From: Batkoa obscura
Taxonomy: Eukaryota > Entomophthoromycota > Entomophthoromycetes > Entomophthorales > Batkoaceae
Direction: 5' to 3'
Length of the DNA stretch: 64,000 nt
Assembly (NCBI GenBank): GCA_030770535.1
Contig: JASVEC010000032.1
Coordinates: 310,001-374,000, forward strand
The notes beneath the pieces were generated by a model. That model worked only from the letters and a program-made list of their open reading frames with translations. It had not been told where the DNA came from and searched no databases. Positions 11,881 to 23,265 of this stretch are shown piece after piece. Every line of letters begins with the position of its first letter. Position 1 is the first letter of the stretch. A program made the position numbers and the translations under genes.

Positions 11881-11980
11881 TGGTGATGTGTTTTTGTATT
11901 TAAGAATTTTACTAATAATTTTCCACTCAAATAGCGCTCAAAGGATGGAAAAAGTGATGAAGCCAAAAGAAACACTCCCA
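11881..11980 (-). mobile_element. MITE copy 9, AA target duplication
   Basis: Exactly 100 bases from TGGTGATG to CACTCCCA, flanked by AA/AA. Reverse orientation. Confidence 0.86.
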
Positions 11981-12075
11981 AATGTTGTGATATATATAGT
12001 TTATCTAATATTTTGATTCATGGATGAATCAAAATATAAAAAAGCAGCAAATCCATTATAAAGGTTTTCAATTGA

Positions 12076-12943
12076 TTTAAGCCAATTTTTTAGCGGAGGA
12101 GTCTTGATGATTTATAACAGTAGTATCAAAAACAGAAATCAAACCTGTTTGAGTAGTTAAGGTATCCAAAAAGTATGTAATCTGTATAAGTTGCCTTTTC
12201 ATCTTCCAAAAACTTGTGTTTAGCTAATCTTTCGCAAAATGTTGAGAACATTTTTCCAATCATATGCCGTGTGGCTTCTTTATCATGAGTAAGCACCTTT
12301 AAATATATTCCAAACCTTATTTCTTGCTCTTCAGCTTCTGAATCTTTATAAAATTTTAACATTGTTAAGTAAAATAAGGGTCCAAAGATATATTTATGCT
12401 CTAATAATGTATTAGCAAAGCTTTGAAGTTCTAGAGATACATTGTTTCCTGAATATTTTCCTTCAAGGTACCTAGCAACTATTGACGGTTCGGAAGTTAT
12501 AGCCTCAACATCAAGACTTATAAGATACAGGTTATTCTAAAATACTTTTATAATAAATGAGATAAAATTAGTAAGAAATAGTTACCTTAAATCTGAGAAT
12601 TCCTCGTTATCCCCAATATACATAAACTTATCCATGATAATCTTGACATTATCTTCAAGAAATGTAAGTTTTTTCGCATTAAGGCCAACTTTCTTAATAA
12701 ATAAATTAAAACAATATTTGGGAGTGTTTTTTTTAGTTTCATTACTTTTCTCTATTTTTTAAGCACTATTTGAGTAGAAAAGCTATTAGTAAAATTCTTA
12801 AACAAAAAAATACATTCCCATTTGATTAAAGCATAATCTTTTACCTTATGCTTTAAAGCTAACAAAGTTCTCCATACTAATGGATTAGATAAAGTGCCTG
12901 CCCTCTTTTCTATCAACTCGTGAATTTCTATCATCTTTATCAA
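12076..12943 (-). pseudogene. Glutathione S-transferase-like gene, probably decayed, with a MITE in its first intron
   Basis: The N-terminal segment (GTLSNPLVWRTLLALKHK, then KVGLNAKKLTFLED after an intron) matches the start of the fungal GST thioredoxin fold, and ATYTDYILFGYL matches the C-terminal helix motif of fungal GSTs. Apparent exons: about 12843-12943, 12591-12685, and a last exon from about 12534 to 12076. Near the 3' end the frame ending in NYSNRFDFCF stops early, while the +1 frame reads on to a TAA at 12076, so a single-base shift is present (or a sequence error). The thioredoxin-fold middle is short and poorly matched. MITE copy 10 lies inside the first intron. GSTs conjugate glutathione to electrophiles; whether this copy works is doubtful. 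Confidence 0.5.
12719..12820 (+). mobile_element. MITE copy 10, intronic, TT target duplication
   Basis: From TGGGAGTG to CATTCCCA, flanked by TT/TT. It lies within the first intron of the GST-like gene, between the exons ending LALKHK and starting KVGLN. Confidence 0.87.
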
Positions 12944-14278
12944 AATTAAAAGACAAAAAAAGCATCTTTGTTTATCTCATCAAAATAAAACTTATTTATT
13001 TTATGGATTAACCTCAACTTTTCATTTCAAATTAAGTTTTGGAACTGATTAAATAAAAAAATGGAAGTAAAATCGAAGTTATAGGAAACAGTGGATTTCA
13101 AGTAGATAAAAATGATCAAAAGTATAAAAACGTTAAACAATACTGAACAAAAGCCCATAAAAAAACAATATTCTGGCTACTATTAAAATCATAATAAAGA
13201 TACTCGATTTCTATCACTTAGTTGATAAAGAGGGAGGAGGGCCATATAGTCCTTATTGGTGGTAGATTCTAATATATTTAAAACAATTATTTACATTCCA
13301 CTAACTTTTGTTTACTATTAGCCTAAAGTTTAGCTTTTTATTATATAGCCTTGATTTTTAAATCAATACTTTTACCCTCAAAAATGTTGTAAGGCACATT
13401 TTGAAACTAAGAGAGTATTATAATATACAAACGACAGTAAACTACCTTCAAGTATTGCTTTATCTATCAATCAAACTTGGAGTAAAACCCCCTTGATCGT
13501 CATTGGCATGAATTACATATATAAATATAAAACCATAGCAACTAGATTGAGTTTACATACTATACCAACCTTTTATCCCCCCACGGTCATTTGCTCTTTA
13601 GTCATCTTGAATACTAATTAAATCCTACCATGTTTTTCCTTGAACCAATATTAATTCATGTGATTAATAAAGCCTAAGAGAAAGGCAGGAGTTACTTTAT
13701 ATGTACGAAGAAACTTATTCTAGTATTTTAATCAAACAGTTTTTTGGAGAGAAGTAAGAGTTCATTAAATCGAATGGAGGCCTTTTATTACCTTTAAATG
13801 AACTGATTGATGAGAAGAAGTATTCAGGTGGCGAGATAGATAGATAGATACATTCTTCTCTAACTTATCGATTTATCGGTTTTTAGTTTTATTTATATAG
13901 TTGGCTGCAATGACTATATGGAGATGTTTTTTTAGTTTCATTACTTTTCCCATCTTTTAAGCGCTATTTGAGTGGAAAGATTGTTAGTAAAATCCTTAAA
14001 CACAAAAATACATCCCCATATGCTGTTTGACCATTGAAAACGATTTAATTAATGACAGCCCAAGTCCTGATTGACACATTAAAGGTCATTGATAATTTAA
14101 AACATTGATTTGTTACAATTCAACAGCTTTATTAGGAGTGTGCGGGTTCTTTTGACCCTTAACTAAGCTTATTTATGAATAAATAGATAAATTGAAAGAA
14201 ACATTTGTTAACTTGAATAAAATATTGTAAAGCTTTATAAATCAAATCGAACTAAAACATACTAAAACATAATATAGT
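12944..14278. other. Intergenic with one MITE
   Basis: AT-rich spacer. It contains a (GATA)4 microsatellite at 13835-13850 and MITE copy 11. No gene was recognised. Confidence 0.6.
13919..14018 (+). mobile_element. MITE copy 11
   Basis: 100 bases from TGGAGATG to CATCCCCA with TA/TA duplication. A well preserved forward copy with AAGCGCTATTTGAGTGG. Confidence 0.9.
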
Positions 14279-14650
14279 TTAGTAACCAATTCCTCTTAAG
14301 TAATTGGAAAGCTATGAGGCAACTCTTGAAGCTTCATCATATTGAGTAGAATCACCATGAATACCAATAATGATATCCTTAGTAGTTTTTGAAATGGCAA
14401 CACCGCCATGTCCAAGTTTATCATCAACTTATCATCAACCTTGATACACATCTTCCTTTCCCCATTTATAATAATTACATTGGCATAAAAGATACTTGGA
14501 TCATTAAATCCTTCTATTATAGTTTGTAATCCCTCTGGCGCGATACTAAAGTCTTCAAAAGATGCCCATACACTACCATTCTCTTTTCTAAAGATAGCAG
14601 CTTGTTTAGGCTTACCAACAGTTAACGCAACTTGACCAATGTACCCTTAT
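14279..14650 (-). pseudogene. Broken profilin copy A
   Basis: Profilins bind actin monomers, poly-proline and phosphoinositides. The minus strand reads NGSVWASFEDFSIAPEGLQT, IIEGFNDPSIFYAN, GHGGVAISKTTKDIIIGIHG and a terminal LSNYLRGIGY, the standard order of profilin motifs up to the characteristic C-terminal GY. The N-terminal exon is not visible beyond IGQVAL. Two defects are plain: an 11-base tandem duplication around TTGATGATAA that shifts the frame, and an in-frame TAG just before LSNYL. It is one of three damaged profilin copies in 17 kb. No intact profilin gene lies in the window. Confidence 0.75.
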
Positions 14651-15577
14651 CAAGGCTTTTTTTTAAATTTTAATTCAAATAGGAAAGATATTTTAAAAAG
14701 TTGTAATTAGTTTGCTATTATGTGAAAGTTTGCTTAAATTATGCATTGCTACTTCATAAAGTTTATCAAGGATATCCTTGTTCTATACTTATTGATTTTT
14801 TGAATATATTTACACCAGAGGTGTAAGTAATGGGTTTTGTTCGATAAGTTTCAATTTAATGCTGCTAGGACAGGCAGTAATATCAAGTTTCTGACATTTA
14901 AATTAAAATTTATTATTACTTTTATAAATAAATACCAAATTTGCAATATTTCCATTGGTATACTACAATAACAACTAGCTTGTCTTATATTCTATATCAA
15001 TTTTTATATCTAGTTCAGTCTTTTGTTACATAACCAAATGAGATTTATCCTGTTTATTAACCCATTAAAAGCTCTATTTTTAGTGATAACCTATTTTGTA
15101 CTTGAACCTTACCAACAATTTACAAGAGTACTTACCACACTGCTTATTACTTCTCTAATATACTATATAATAAATCCATAACAAATGGAGGTGAATGAAT
15201 GCCCAAGTAAAAATTCTATCACTATTTATAATAAATATTTATTATAAAGTAAAATAAACATCAACTGAAGATTTATCTGTGAAGTGTAAAAATAGCTCAA
15301 ATAGTTTTAAAATGACATATAGTTTAAAGGGGATCAAACCGAATTGTTATATCGAATATTATCTGGAGCTTTTAATGTCCACTTTAATATTAAATTTAAT
15401 GTTAAGCCAGTGCTGAGTTCAAATTTTTTATAATCTACAAATATGTTGTTGATTTTCTTATAGTATTAAGGTAGATTCTACAAAATGAACATATTAACTC
15501 TTATTTGGCTTTATCTAGTGACCCTTTTTATTTGCAAATTTTATGTATAAATCAGTCATCCAATGTAACTTTCTATA

Positions 15578-15672
15578 TGGCAGTGTTTTTTTGGTCTCAT
15601 CACTTTTTCTATTTTTTAAGTCCTGTTTGAGTGAAAAGACTATTGGTAAAATGCAAACAAAAAATACATCCA
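15578..15672 (+). mobile_element. MITE copy 12
   Basis: From TGGCAGTG to a shortened CATCCA end, TA/TA duplication, forward orientation. Confidence 0.83.
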
Positions 15673-16149
15673 TATATGTTGAATTTATTTAATATCATTA
15701 GGTCATTAAGTTATTTAAATGAGAGGAAATTATAAAAATGAAAACTATAATTTTTTTATTTGAACATTTGTCTACATCGATTTACTAATCAATATAAAAG
15801 AAGATCATTTTATTAATACAACAATTGGCTATATTAACTATTGATTAGTGTGTAATGAAAAGTAATTAACTATGAGGATTATGTTATATACGAAAGAGCC
15901 TCAGCGGTTATTATTTCAATTTTAGAGTATTTAAAAGGAACTGATCCTTGGATTCTTTTATTTTATTCATATTTTAGTTTATTTTGACTTATAAACTTTT
16001 GTTACCTTTATTTAATTAACCATAATAGTAGAAATTTAATCAAATTAAAAGCATGAATTTTTGATTCCTTTGTTCCTATTCTATATGGTTTAGTTAGGGT
16101 TTATACGGCTTATATTTCTGATAGAGCTGCTTGATTTTATTTTATCATT

Positions 16150-16249
16150 TGAGGGTGTATTTTTTTCATTTAAGAATTTTACTAGTAATTTTTCCATTCA
16201 AATAGCATTTAAAAATGGAAAAGGTGATGAACCCCAAAAAATATCCCTA
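16150..16249 (-). mobile_element. MITE copy 13, TT target duplication
   Basis: 100 bases from TGAGGGTG to ATATCCCTA, flanked by TT/TT. Reverse orientation. Confidence 0.85.
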
Positions 16250-16524
16250 TTTGATTCTCAAATTCACCAAAAATGTATTGAAGCACTCGAATATCAAGTA
16301 AGTTATATCAATAATTACATTTTAAACTATGTAAGCAAAAAGGTTGTTAACATTAAATAGTAAAAAAACATGAGATTACATATATTATGAGTATTTATGT
16401 TTATTGTTTATGGGATCAGAACAAAAAAACAGCTGATATTAAATATAAGTCAATAAGCAAATAAACAATATAAATATTATTTATTACCATAGCAGTAATT
16501 TATGTTTCTTTGATTATAATTATA

Positions 16525-16624
16525 TGGGGATGTATTTTTGTGTTTAGAAAGTTTACTAACAAATTTCCCGCCTAAATAACGCTTAAAAAATGGAAAAAAT
16601 AATGAAGTCAAAAAAACACTCCCA
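16525..16624 (-). mobile_element. MITE copy 14
   Basis: 100 bases from TGGGGATG to CACTCCCA, TA/TA duplication, reverse orientation. Confidence 0.89.
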
Positions 16625-16695
16625 TATAATGTCAAGCAAGTTAGTGAAAAGTAAGTATATAAAATCAAGATCAGGATTATAATAAATGCATTTTA

Positions 16696-16793
16696 TGGAT
16701 ATGTATTTCTATATTTAAGAATTTTACTAACAATCTTTACGCCCAAATAGCGCTTAAAAGATAGAAAAAGTAATGAAATCAAAAACATCCCCA
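16696..16793 (-). mobile_element. MITE copy 15
   Basis: From TGGATATG to CATCCCCA, TA/TA duplication, reverse orientation, 71 bases after copy 14. Confidence 0.87.
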
Positions 16794-16899
16794 TATCTTA
16801 GCAAAGTTGAATTGATAATTAGTTATTAAGTACAATCCTAATTAAACAAGGTACCATTCTTAATAATAATTCTAGTAGTATATAAACTAACTTTCAAAG

Positions 16900-17289
16900 G
16901 CTCTAATAGTCCATCAGAAGGAGTGTAAGTTACCATTGAAGGGTTGAAGGATTAAAAGATCTATTACTCTCTTCTCCTATCAGAGTTACTTTAAATAGGT
17001 ATATAAGGATGGATTTTTATGTTTAACAATTTTATTAACAATTTTTCTGCTCAAGTAGTGCTTAAAGGATGGAAAAAGTGATGAAGTCAAAAAACACTCT
17101 CCTATATACCTTCATGCTAATCAAAAAGATATTGCTGGTAAACCTGAACATAGTGATATTGTCATTTCAAAAACTTCTCAGAGTAATAGCATTGGGGTTT
17201 ATTATTAACTTAATCAGGATAGTGAAGCTTTAGTTGCTGTTTTGGGACTTTCTGATTACTTGAAAGGAAATAGTAAACAAACTAATTAG
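16900..17289 (+). pseudogene. Broken profilin copy B, interrupted by a MITE
   Basis: On the plus strand, SEGV-stop-VTIEGLKD and KIYYS correspond to PEGLQTIIEGFND and SIFYA of copy A. After the MITE at 17006-17104, HSDIVISKTSQSNSIGVYY, a stop, then LNQDSEALVAVLGLSDYLKG correspond to the C-terminal half. Several stops and the MITE show that it is dead. The N-terminal third is not recognisable. Confidence 0.6.
17006..17104 (-). mobile_element. MITE copy 16, inside broken profilin B
   Basis: From AAGGATGG (first base changed) to CACTCTCCTA, TA/TA duplication. It splits the profilin-like sequence between the KIYYS and HSDIVISK segments. Confidence 0.85.
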
Positions 17290-18241
17290 CCTTTACTTAT
17301 ATTTTAGTTTAATTTGACTTAGGAATATTTTCTATTTTTCTTTTCTTCAATAAATAGCAATAAAAATTTAATATATGGGGATGTATTTTTGTATTTAAGA
17401 ATTTTACTAACAAACTTTCCGCTCAAATAGCACTTAAAAAATGGAAAAAATAATGAAGTCAAAAAAAACACTCCCATATGTTGAAAATTTTGGACAAAAT
17501 ATGGTTATAGTTAATCCCTTGAAGCAAATTTCCAAAGGTAGCATTTAACTACTTGAGTACCATGAAAGAAATTGTTCATCAAATCTTTAGAATTAGAATT
17601 GATAAGCATTGTTTACATATGATTTAAATCAAAATTATGACAATCATTACCCACGTAATTTAATTAAATTAACCCCTCAAGTAGTGAATTTCAAAAAAAA
17701 GCTGATCCAATTGGCACAAGGTTAATTAGATTATAATCTAAAGGACAGAATTTTTTTAGACATTTGGTACTCATAGGATCAAACGAATCTAAATCTAGAA
17801 AATATATTCATCCGTAAAAATTTAACCGAATTCCTAATTTCATTTTATTCAATTTCCATGCACCAAACTTAGCTAAACACTAAAAATGTAGTATCACCAA
17901 ACAAGAAAGGGCATGATTTTAATTAGGAAATATTGATCATGCATTTATTATCATTTTGTTTTATCTTCTTATATAATAAAGCAAAGCTTAACTAGATTGG
18001 AATCATATATATGTATCATTAACTTGAATACAACAGTTAAATCAACTAATTTATTCAAATGAAGATTTTACATATTAAATTTGACGTTTTACTCATCAAC
18101 ATATTCAAGCCTTGATTAAGGGGTGTAAAATGATTGGTTAACTTAAAAATTAAAGTTAACCCAGGATAAAATAATTAAATAACTAATTTATTTAATGTGT
18201 TTATTATTTTTACCATCTTAATTTATATAAATTAAACTTCG
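17290..18241. other. Spacer upstream of the first Zn2Cys6 gene
   Basis: Holds MITE copy 17, otherwise AT-rich sequence with no recognised gene. The last 200 bases before 18242 should contain the promoter, but no specific site was identified. Confidence 0.55.
17376..17476 (-). mobile_element. MITE copy 17
   Basis: From TGGGGATG to CACTCCCA, TA/TA duplication, reverse orientation. Confidence 0.89.
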
Positions 18242-20249
18242 ATGTCCGTTACATTACCAATAAAAAAAATGAATAACGGTGCTGATATAGTGTTAGATAA
18301 TTTACCAGACGGAACCAAAATAAGTCGAATTTCATGTATGGTATGCCGAGTTCATCGTAAAAAATGTTCAAGAAATTATCCGTCTTGTGTGACTTGTTTA
18401 AAGCGAGGTATAGATTGTGAATATCCAAAAAGAAAAGTCAAAAATTCCGCAAAGGAAAGCGAAACTAGTGATGTACAACCAATTTTATATAAACAAGTTT
18501 TACTAGGCCCAAACATACAGCAACAGAATTTGGGAAATAGTTGTATGACGCAAGTATTTAAATATCACGATATTGGAAAAACTTCATCAAGGGGAATTAA
18601 AGGGATTTCAAAGAATTTAAGCTATAATAATATTGATAAAAGTCGAACAGTAGAAAGAAGGAATAAAAAAAATCATAGGAGTTTATCCATTTCTGTACTC
18701 AAAGGTAATTATTTTTTAAACTTGACAATTAGTTATTTAAACAAATAGAATTATAGCTGTAGAAATATTTTCATTTATATTAAGTAAATCCGGATTCAAT
18801 TATAATAATCAAATACTATTCCGTAACGCAGATGGTAGTATGGAATATTGTGGCTCAAGTCCAGTGGGTACATTATTATTAAGTCATCTCAATTTAAGTC
18901 AAAAATTCAATACTTCCACTCAAAATTTATCCAACGTACTACCATTATTTAATAAAAAGCAATATCAAAATTTAAGTCAACATTTAATGCAAGAAATGGA
19001 CATGAACTATAATTATATACTCGAAGAATGTACCCGTGCTTACTTTCGTTGTTATTCTTTCTTTTTTCCTATCCTTGATGAAAAGTATTTAAAAGATGTA
19101 AATAGCCCATTATTAGTTAAACTCGTAGCTGCTATTGGTAGCAAATATGTCACCAAGGATCCTCCTCCAAAATACATGATTGAATGGCTTGACCATCAAG
19201 CCATAAGTGAATTCCGAAGTCAATTTTTAAGTTCTAAAATTGAAGTAATTTTTGGTTTAATGTTAATTGGGCAATATCAGGTAGGTTCTACTGAATTTTC
19301 ATCTGCCTGGTTATATCAATCATATAACATAATCTTTACACTTTTATTTGGCTTAAATAAATCATTACCAGGAAGCTTTAATCAAACATTACGACAGAAA
19401 AGATTACGATGTCATCACTGGTGGGCCTGTTGTATACAAGATAAATTAAATACAAGTTTATTAAATCGACCCATGTTATTACATGCCAATGAAAGTAGAA
19501 TGGCTTATCCCGATTTCCCTAAATTACCAAAACTTGATAACAATCCGTCGGAATTAGAATTCATTATGGGTAGAGATCAATTAGCTGGTACTTATTTTAA
19601 ATATTGTGTAAGATTACATGAGTTAATAGGACACGCTACTTCATGTTTAAAGAGTCGATTTGATAAAGAAAAAAATGTATATAAAGCACATACTCTATGC
19701 CAAGCATTATTAGGTAAATTTAATTTGTGTTTTGCTAAATTTATAAAGAGGATGGATCAAATTACCCATCATCAGCCAAAATGGATGGTAGATATTAGTA
19801 ATTTATTAAAGATGACCAATTTATGTTATCGTAATGCTACTATTATTCGATTATGTAGTTATTTTCAGCGTTATGTGGATTTACCTATACATAATATTTA
19901 CGATCGAATTGCAGCTCACGCATCCACCGAAATTTTGTTTTATGCTAATGCATTAAAAGAAGATTTTTTTCGATTTGGTTTAGTGTATCGACTATATGCG
20001 GTATCTTCAGCCACTTTAGTACATGCCAGACTGGCTTCAAGAAACAATGTAAATAGTATATCATTGGATAATCATGACAAGAAATTTGAAGTAGAAAATT
20101 TACCGCAATTACCGAATATTCAAAAATGTAAAGAGTTGAGTAGTTTAGGTCTTAATTTATTGTATAATGCTAGACCTTATTTAACTATTGCTGAACAGTT
20201 TTATAAGGTTACTAATGATATGATGTTAATGGAAACGACAAAAGATTAA
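18242..20249 (+). CDS. Zn2Cys6 fungal transcription factor
   Basis: Exons 18242-18704 and 18757-20249 join in frame (..SVLK-A-VEIFSF..) to give 651 residues. Using the later AG at 18755-18756 is required, because the nearer AG (18746-18748) leads straight to a stop. Residues ~31-58 carry the binuclear zinc cluster, CMVCRVHRKKC then CVTC and CEYP, spaced as in Gal4-type proteins. A basic linker follows, then a large all-helical regulatory region (FFPILDEKYL, WACCIQDKL, AAIGSKYV) typical of the fungal-specific transcription factor domain. It should be a nuclear, sequence-specific DNA-binding regulator. Target genes cannot be inferred: neighbours are a broken profilin and PRCC, not a pathway cluster. 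Confidence 0.92.
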
Positions 20250-20655
20250 TAGCAGAACATATAATATAAGCGGTAGGAGCTAAGATTTAGACATATAGCT
20301 ACAGTAACGTATATGATTATTTAAGTAACCTGATTATAATAAATGTTATAATATTGGTTTATAACTATTTTGATTATCTTTGAATAAAAAGGTAAAATAA
20401 TTTCAAGAGATTTCTCTATTGTAGTATTAGTTCAAATTTAATAAATTGTATAAATAGTTTAATAATTTAGATTTTAAATTCTGACACAGAATAGTGTTTT
20501 ATTAGGATTTTAAAAAAACTATAATTGATGTATTGTTAAAAAAATCAAATAAATTTGATGTAAAAATAATCAATAAAACTAAACTGAAAAGAAAGAACTT
20601 TAATTTTGTCTTAATTTTCAAAATAGTGAAAAGTGCTTGCCTAATAAGTAATAAT

Positions 20656-20727
20656 TGGGGATGCCCTGATTGATCTCAGAATTTAGTTAAATTCAATTTT
20701 TAAGTTTTAAATTTGTAAGTCCTTAAT
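20656..20727 (+). repeat. Second short repeat family (F2), copy b
   Basis: Starts TTGGGGATG and contains CAGAATTTAG, TTAAATTTGTAAGTCC. It is the reverse-complement counterpart of 641-712. Only the TGGGGATG end is shared with the MITEs. Confidence 0.45.
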
Positions 20728-20784
20728 ACATAATTCAAAAGCTTAAAGTTAGAGAAATTTAATTTAAAGGCTTATATTTCAGTA

Positions 20785-20876
20785 GCAATATTTTTTTTGA
20801 TTTCATCACTTTCTCTATTTTTAAGCACTATTTGAGTAAAAAGATTGCTAGTAGAATTCTTAAAAAATACATCCCC
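20785..20876 (+). mobile_element. MITE copy 18, degenerate
   Basis: The left terminus is lost. The interior (TTTCATCACTTTCTC, AAGCACTATTTGAGT) and the right CATCCCC are recognisable. No duplication is visible. Confidence 0.65.
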
Positions 20877-20945
20877 TTTAATTGTTTTTTCATTCAATGT
20901 TTAATAGATATATAATATATATATGTATAATTATTTAACTTTACT

Positions 20946-21083
20946 TTTTATTAAAATAAAAACAAAAGAAATGTTAAAGTTTGTTATTGATAATAATAAA
21001 TCTAACCAAGTGATGTATAAAATTAATGGTTTAAAGGAAATAGGAAACAAGAAACAAAAATCAATAAATAGCATTATTATTAA
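20946..21083 (+). pseudogene. Fragment of a DDE-like transposase gene
   Basis: The plus strand reads KFVIDNNKSNQVMYKINGLK then EIGNKKQ, which matches KFTIDNNKLNQVMYKISALR and ETGNKSQ of the larger gene on the minus strand at 41879-43515. The similarity is also clear at DNA level for about 100 bases. The fragment ends at the compound MITE. It is the remains of a second copy of the same transposon gene. Confidence 0.6.
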
Positions 21084-21087
21084 TATG

Positions 21088-21277
21088 TGGTGATGTTTTT
21101 TTTGATTTCATTACTTTCCCATTTTTCAAGCGCTATTTGAGTGGAAGGATTGTTAGTAAAATTCTTAAACAAAAAATACATCCCCGTATTTTTTTGATAA
21201 GAATTTTACTACCAATTTTTCCACTCAAATAACGCTTAAAAGATGGAAAAAGTAATGAAGCCAAAAAAATATCCCGA
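21088..21277. mobile_element. MITE copies 19 and 20 fused tail to tail
   Basis: A forward copy (TGGTGATG... to CATCCCCG at 21186) runs straight into a reverse copy that lacks its own TGGGGAT start and ends ATATCCCGA. The ~190-base unit is a long imperfect inverted repeat sharing one terminus at the centre. No outer duplication is evident. Confidence 0.8.
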
Positions 21278-21928
21278 TACAGTTAGTTGGTTTAAAAAAA
21301 AGGCCACTCAAAAACCACATTTTCTATAGCTATCTATTTGGAAATAGATAGGCATAAATCCTATATTTGTGTCTGTTTATAATGTATACTATTATTAATA
21401 AAATTATCCTTTACAATGGGATCACAATTAAAAGTACTGGCTAAAATCGGAATATTATTGGCTGATTGCATTTTAAATTAAATCTTATATGGTTGACATA
21501 GTTGTTTATTTTATTACTAATAACAGCTAATCAAAATGCTATTCAAAATTACCTACCTACACTTTAAAACCATTAGATGCTATTGATGATATTTAACGGT
21601 GTTAGGGTGTTAACATATATCAACATAATTGAAAATGACTTATCCAAAGTTAATATAACTTTGGCCAATTAATTGTTTCTAGCTTAATTATTAAGATCAG
21701 TAAAGCAATTCAAGAATTACAAATATAATAAACCATATCTTATAGAAACTGTTACTGCAGATTTGATTTCAATATAAGATAGGTATTTTTACTTTATACT
21801 TAGAAAATCATCATGATTAAATTCAGCGAATGCAAATTTTAAAATGCCTCATTAATATTGAAATAATTAGTAGTAAATCCATTTTTAGACAAAAATCTTG
21901 ATTAATTTTCAATTAACATTATATACAA

Positions 21929-23037
21929 ATGTCATTAGCTTTGGGCTACTCCTCCTCTTCAGAAGAAGAGAATGAAAAAATCAAAGTTAATAGTAAAAAT
22001 CAAATTATCTTAACCAAACCAAAGAAAATAGAAGATTCTGATGAAGAAACTGAATCTAAACCAATAGCTATAAAATTAAAACCACAATTACATTTTACGA
22101 AATTAAAATCAACTAGCAGAGGCTCTAAATTATTTGATATTTTACCAGAGGTCAAAGTAGTAGAAGAGGATGAAGAAGCTGAAAAATGGAAGGAAGATAA
22201 GGGGATTGTACCAAAAGAGATCAAAAAAGAAGTTATAAAGGAGACAGCATTTATTCCAAATAGTATAAAGAAAAAGGTCAATAGTCATATACAAAAACAA
22301 GTTGAAGAAAAAAAAGAAGAGGAGTTAGGTATAGATAGTTTATTCCCAATTGGTAAGTAGTTAAAAAAGAAAGCATTTTTATTTAAAGATTTAATATTAC
22401 TTTGAATTTAGATCCAGAAAGCTTCAACAATTACGCCGATGAAAGTAAAATTGAAGAATTATCTCGACCTATAACATCGGAACAAGAATACCATGAAACC
22501 AATACTGCCATTGATGAAGTTGCCTACTATCAGACAAATGAAATCTATCGAGTAGATAAAGATAACCTTCATGCACAACAATATTTTAGGGATCAGATAG
22601 CTGATGAATTAGAAGATACCATTTATAATGGCTCTAAAAAAGAGTTGGAGGAGTTAAAAAATATGCAAAACATGCAAGAAATAGATTTGAACCAAGAATT
22701 GAATGATGAAGAGTCAATAGGTAACTTAACAAAAGGGAAAGATATCCAACCGGAGTTTAATATCAATAGGGTAAGTTTATTGTAATTATTTTTTGAAGAT
22801 AGAATTGACTTAATGATCTATTTCTTTATTTTTTTTTAGCATCAATTACCTAGTATTGGTAAAAGAAGATATAATATTGTTTATTTAGCTAATCAAGCTA
22901 AATCAAGGGATCAAGAGTTGCAAGATTATTATAATAAAAATAAAAAAACAAGAAACGAAGCAAAGAAAAGATATGGTAAGTGAATGATATTTTTATTGTA
23001 AAATTTCAACTTAATTTTTTAAATTTTAGGATTTTAA
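21929..23037 (+). CDS. PRCC: PRCC family nuclear protein
   Basis: Four exons, 21929-22352, 22412-22770, 22840-22975 and 23030-23037, encode 308 residues. The last exon is only 8 bases and supplies the final GF and stop. The N-terminus (LGYSSSSEEENE) is an acidic Ser patch, the middle is Lys/Glu-rich coiled coil, and the C-terminal ~45 residues (KRRYNIVYLANQAKSRDQEL, then RNEAKKRYGF) match the conserved tail of the PRCC family, which ends KYGF. Human PRCC is associated with mRNA splicing factors and the mitotic checkpoint protein MAD2B. A splicing-related nuclear role is the likely inference here. The conserved C-terminal motif supports the tiny last exon. Confidence 0.75.
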
Positions 23038-23265
23038 GACAATTCACTGTTTTATAAAGGAAAGTTTGATTGATCCACTTGATTACGCTACAGTTTGTTA
23101 ACTCTTTTGATACATCGATTCTCTTTTGCTATACTAACTTTATTTGCAATTTGAAATAAATTCTCTTTTTTAATGTAAACAATAAAATACATAATGACTT
23201 AAGATTTTATTTTATTTTTATTTAATTTCAAATTGATAACTATTAAACTTATTTAACTCCCAAAT

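Larger units (their letters stand above)
9676..12075. other. Long intergenic region with two MITEs and small repeats
   Basis: About 2.4 kb without a convincing gene. It holds a short tandem repeat (9963-10010), a perfect-looking hairpin (10054-10079), a 32-codon hydrophobic frame (10181-10279), and MITE copies 8 and 9. A 71-codon minus frame at 11547-11762 shows no recognisable motif. Confidence 0.6.
14651..16899. other. Intergenic with four MITEs
   Basis: AT-rich spacer carrying MITE copies 12-15 (15578, 16150, 16525, 16696). I see no gene. A 63-codon minus frame at 16477-16668 is produced largely by MITE 14 and is not a gene. Confidence 0.6.
20250..21928. other. Repeat-rich spacer
   Basis: Contains an F2 repeat (20656), a degenerate MITE (20785), a transposase fragment (20946-21083) and a compound inverted MITE (21088-21277). 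The 650 bases from 21280 to the PRCC start are AT-rich with no gene recognised. Confidence 0.6.
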
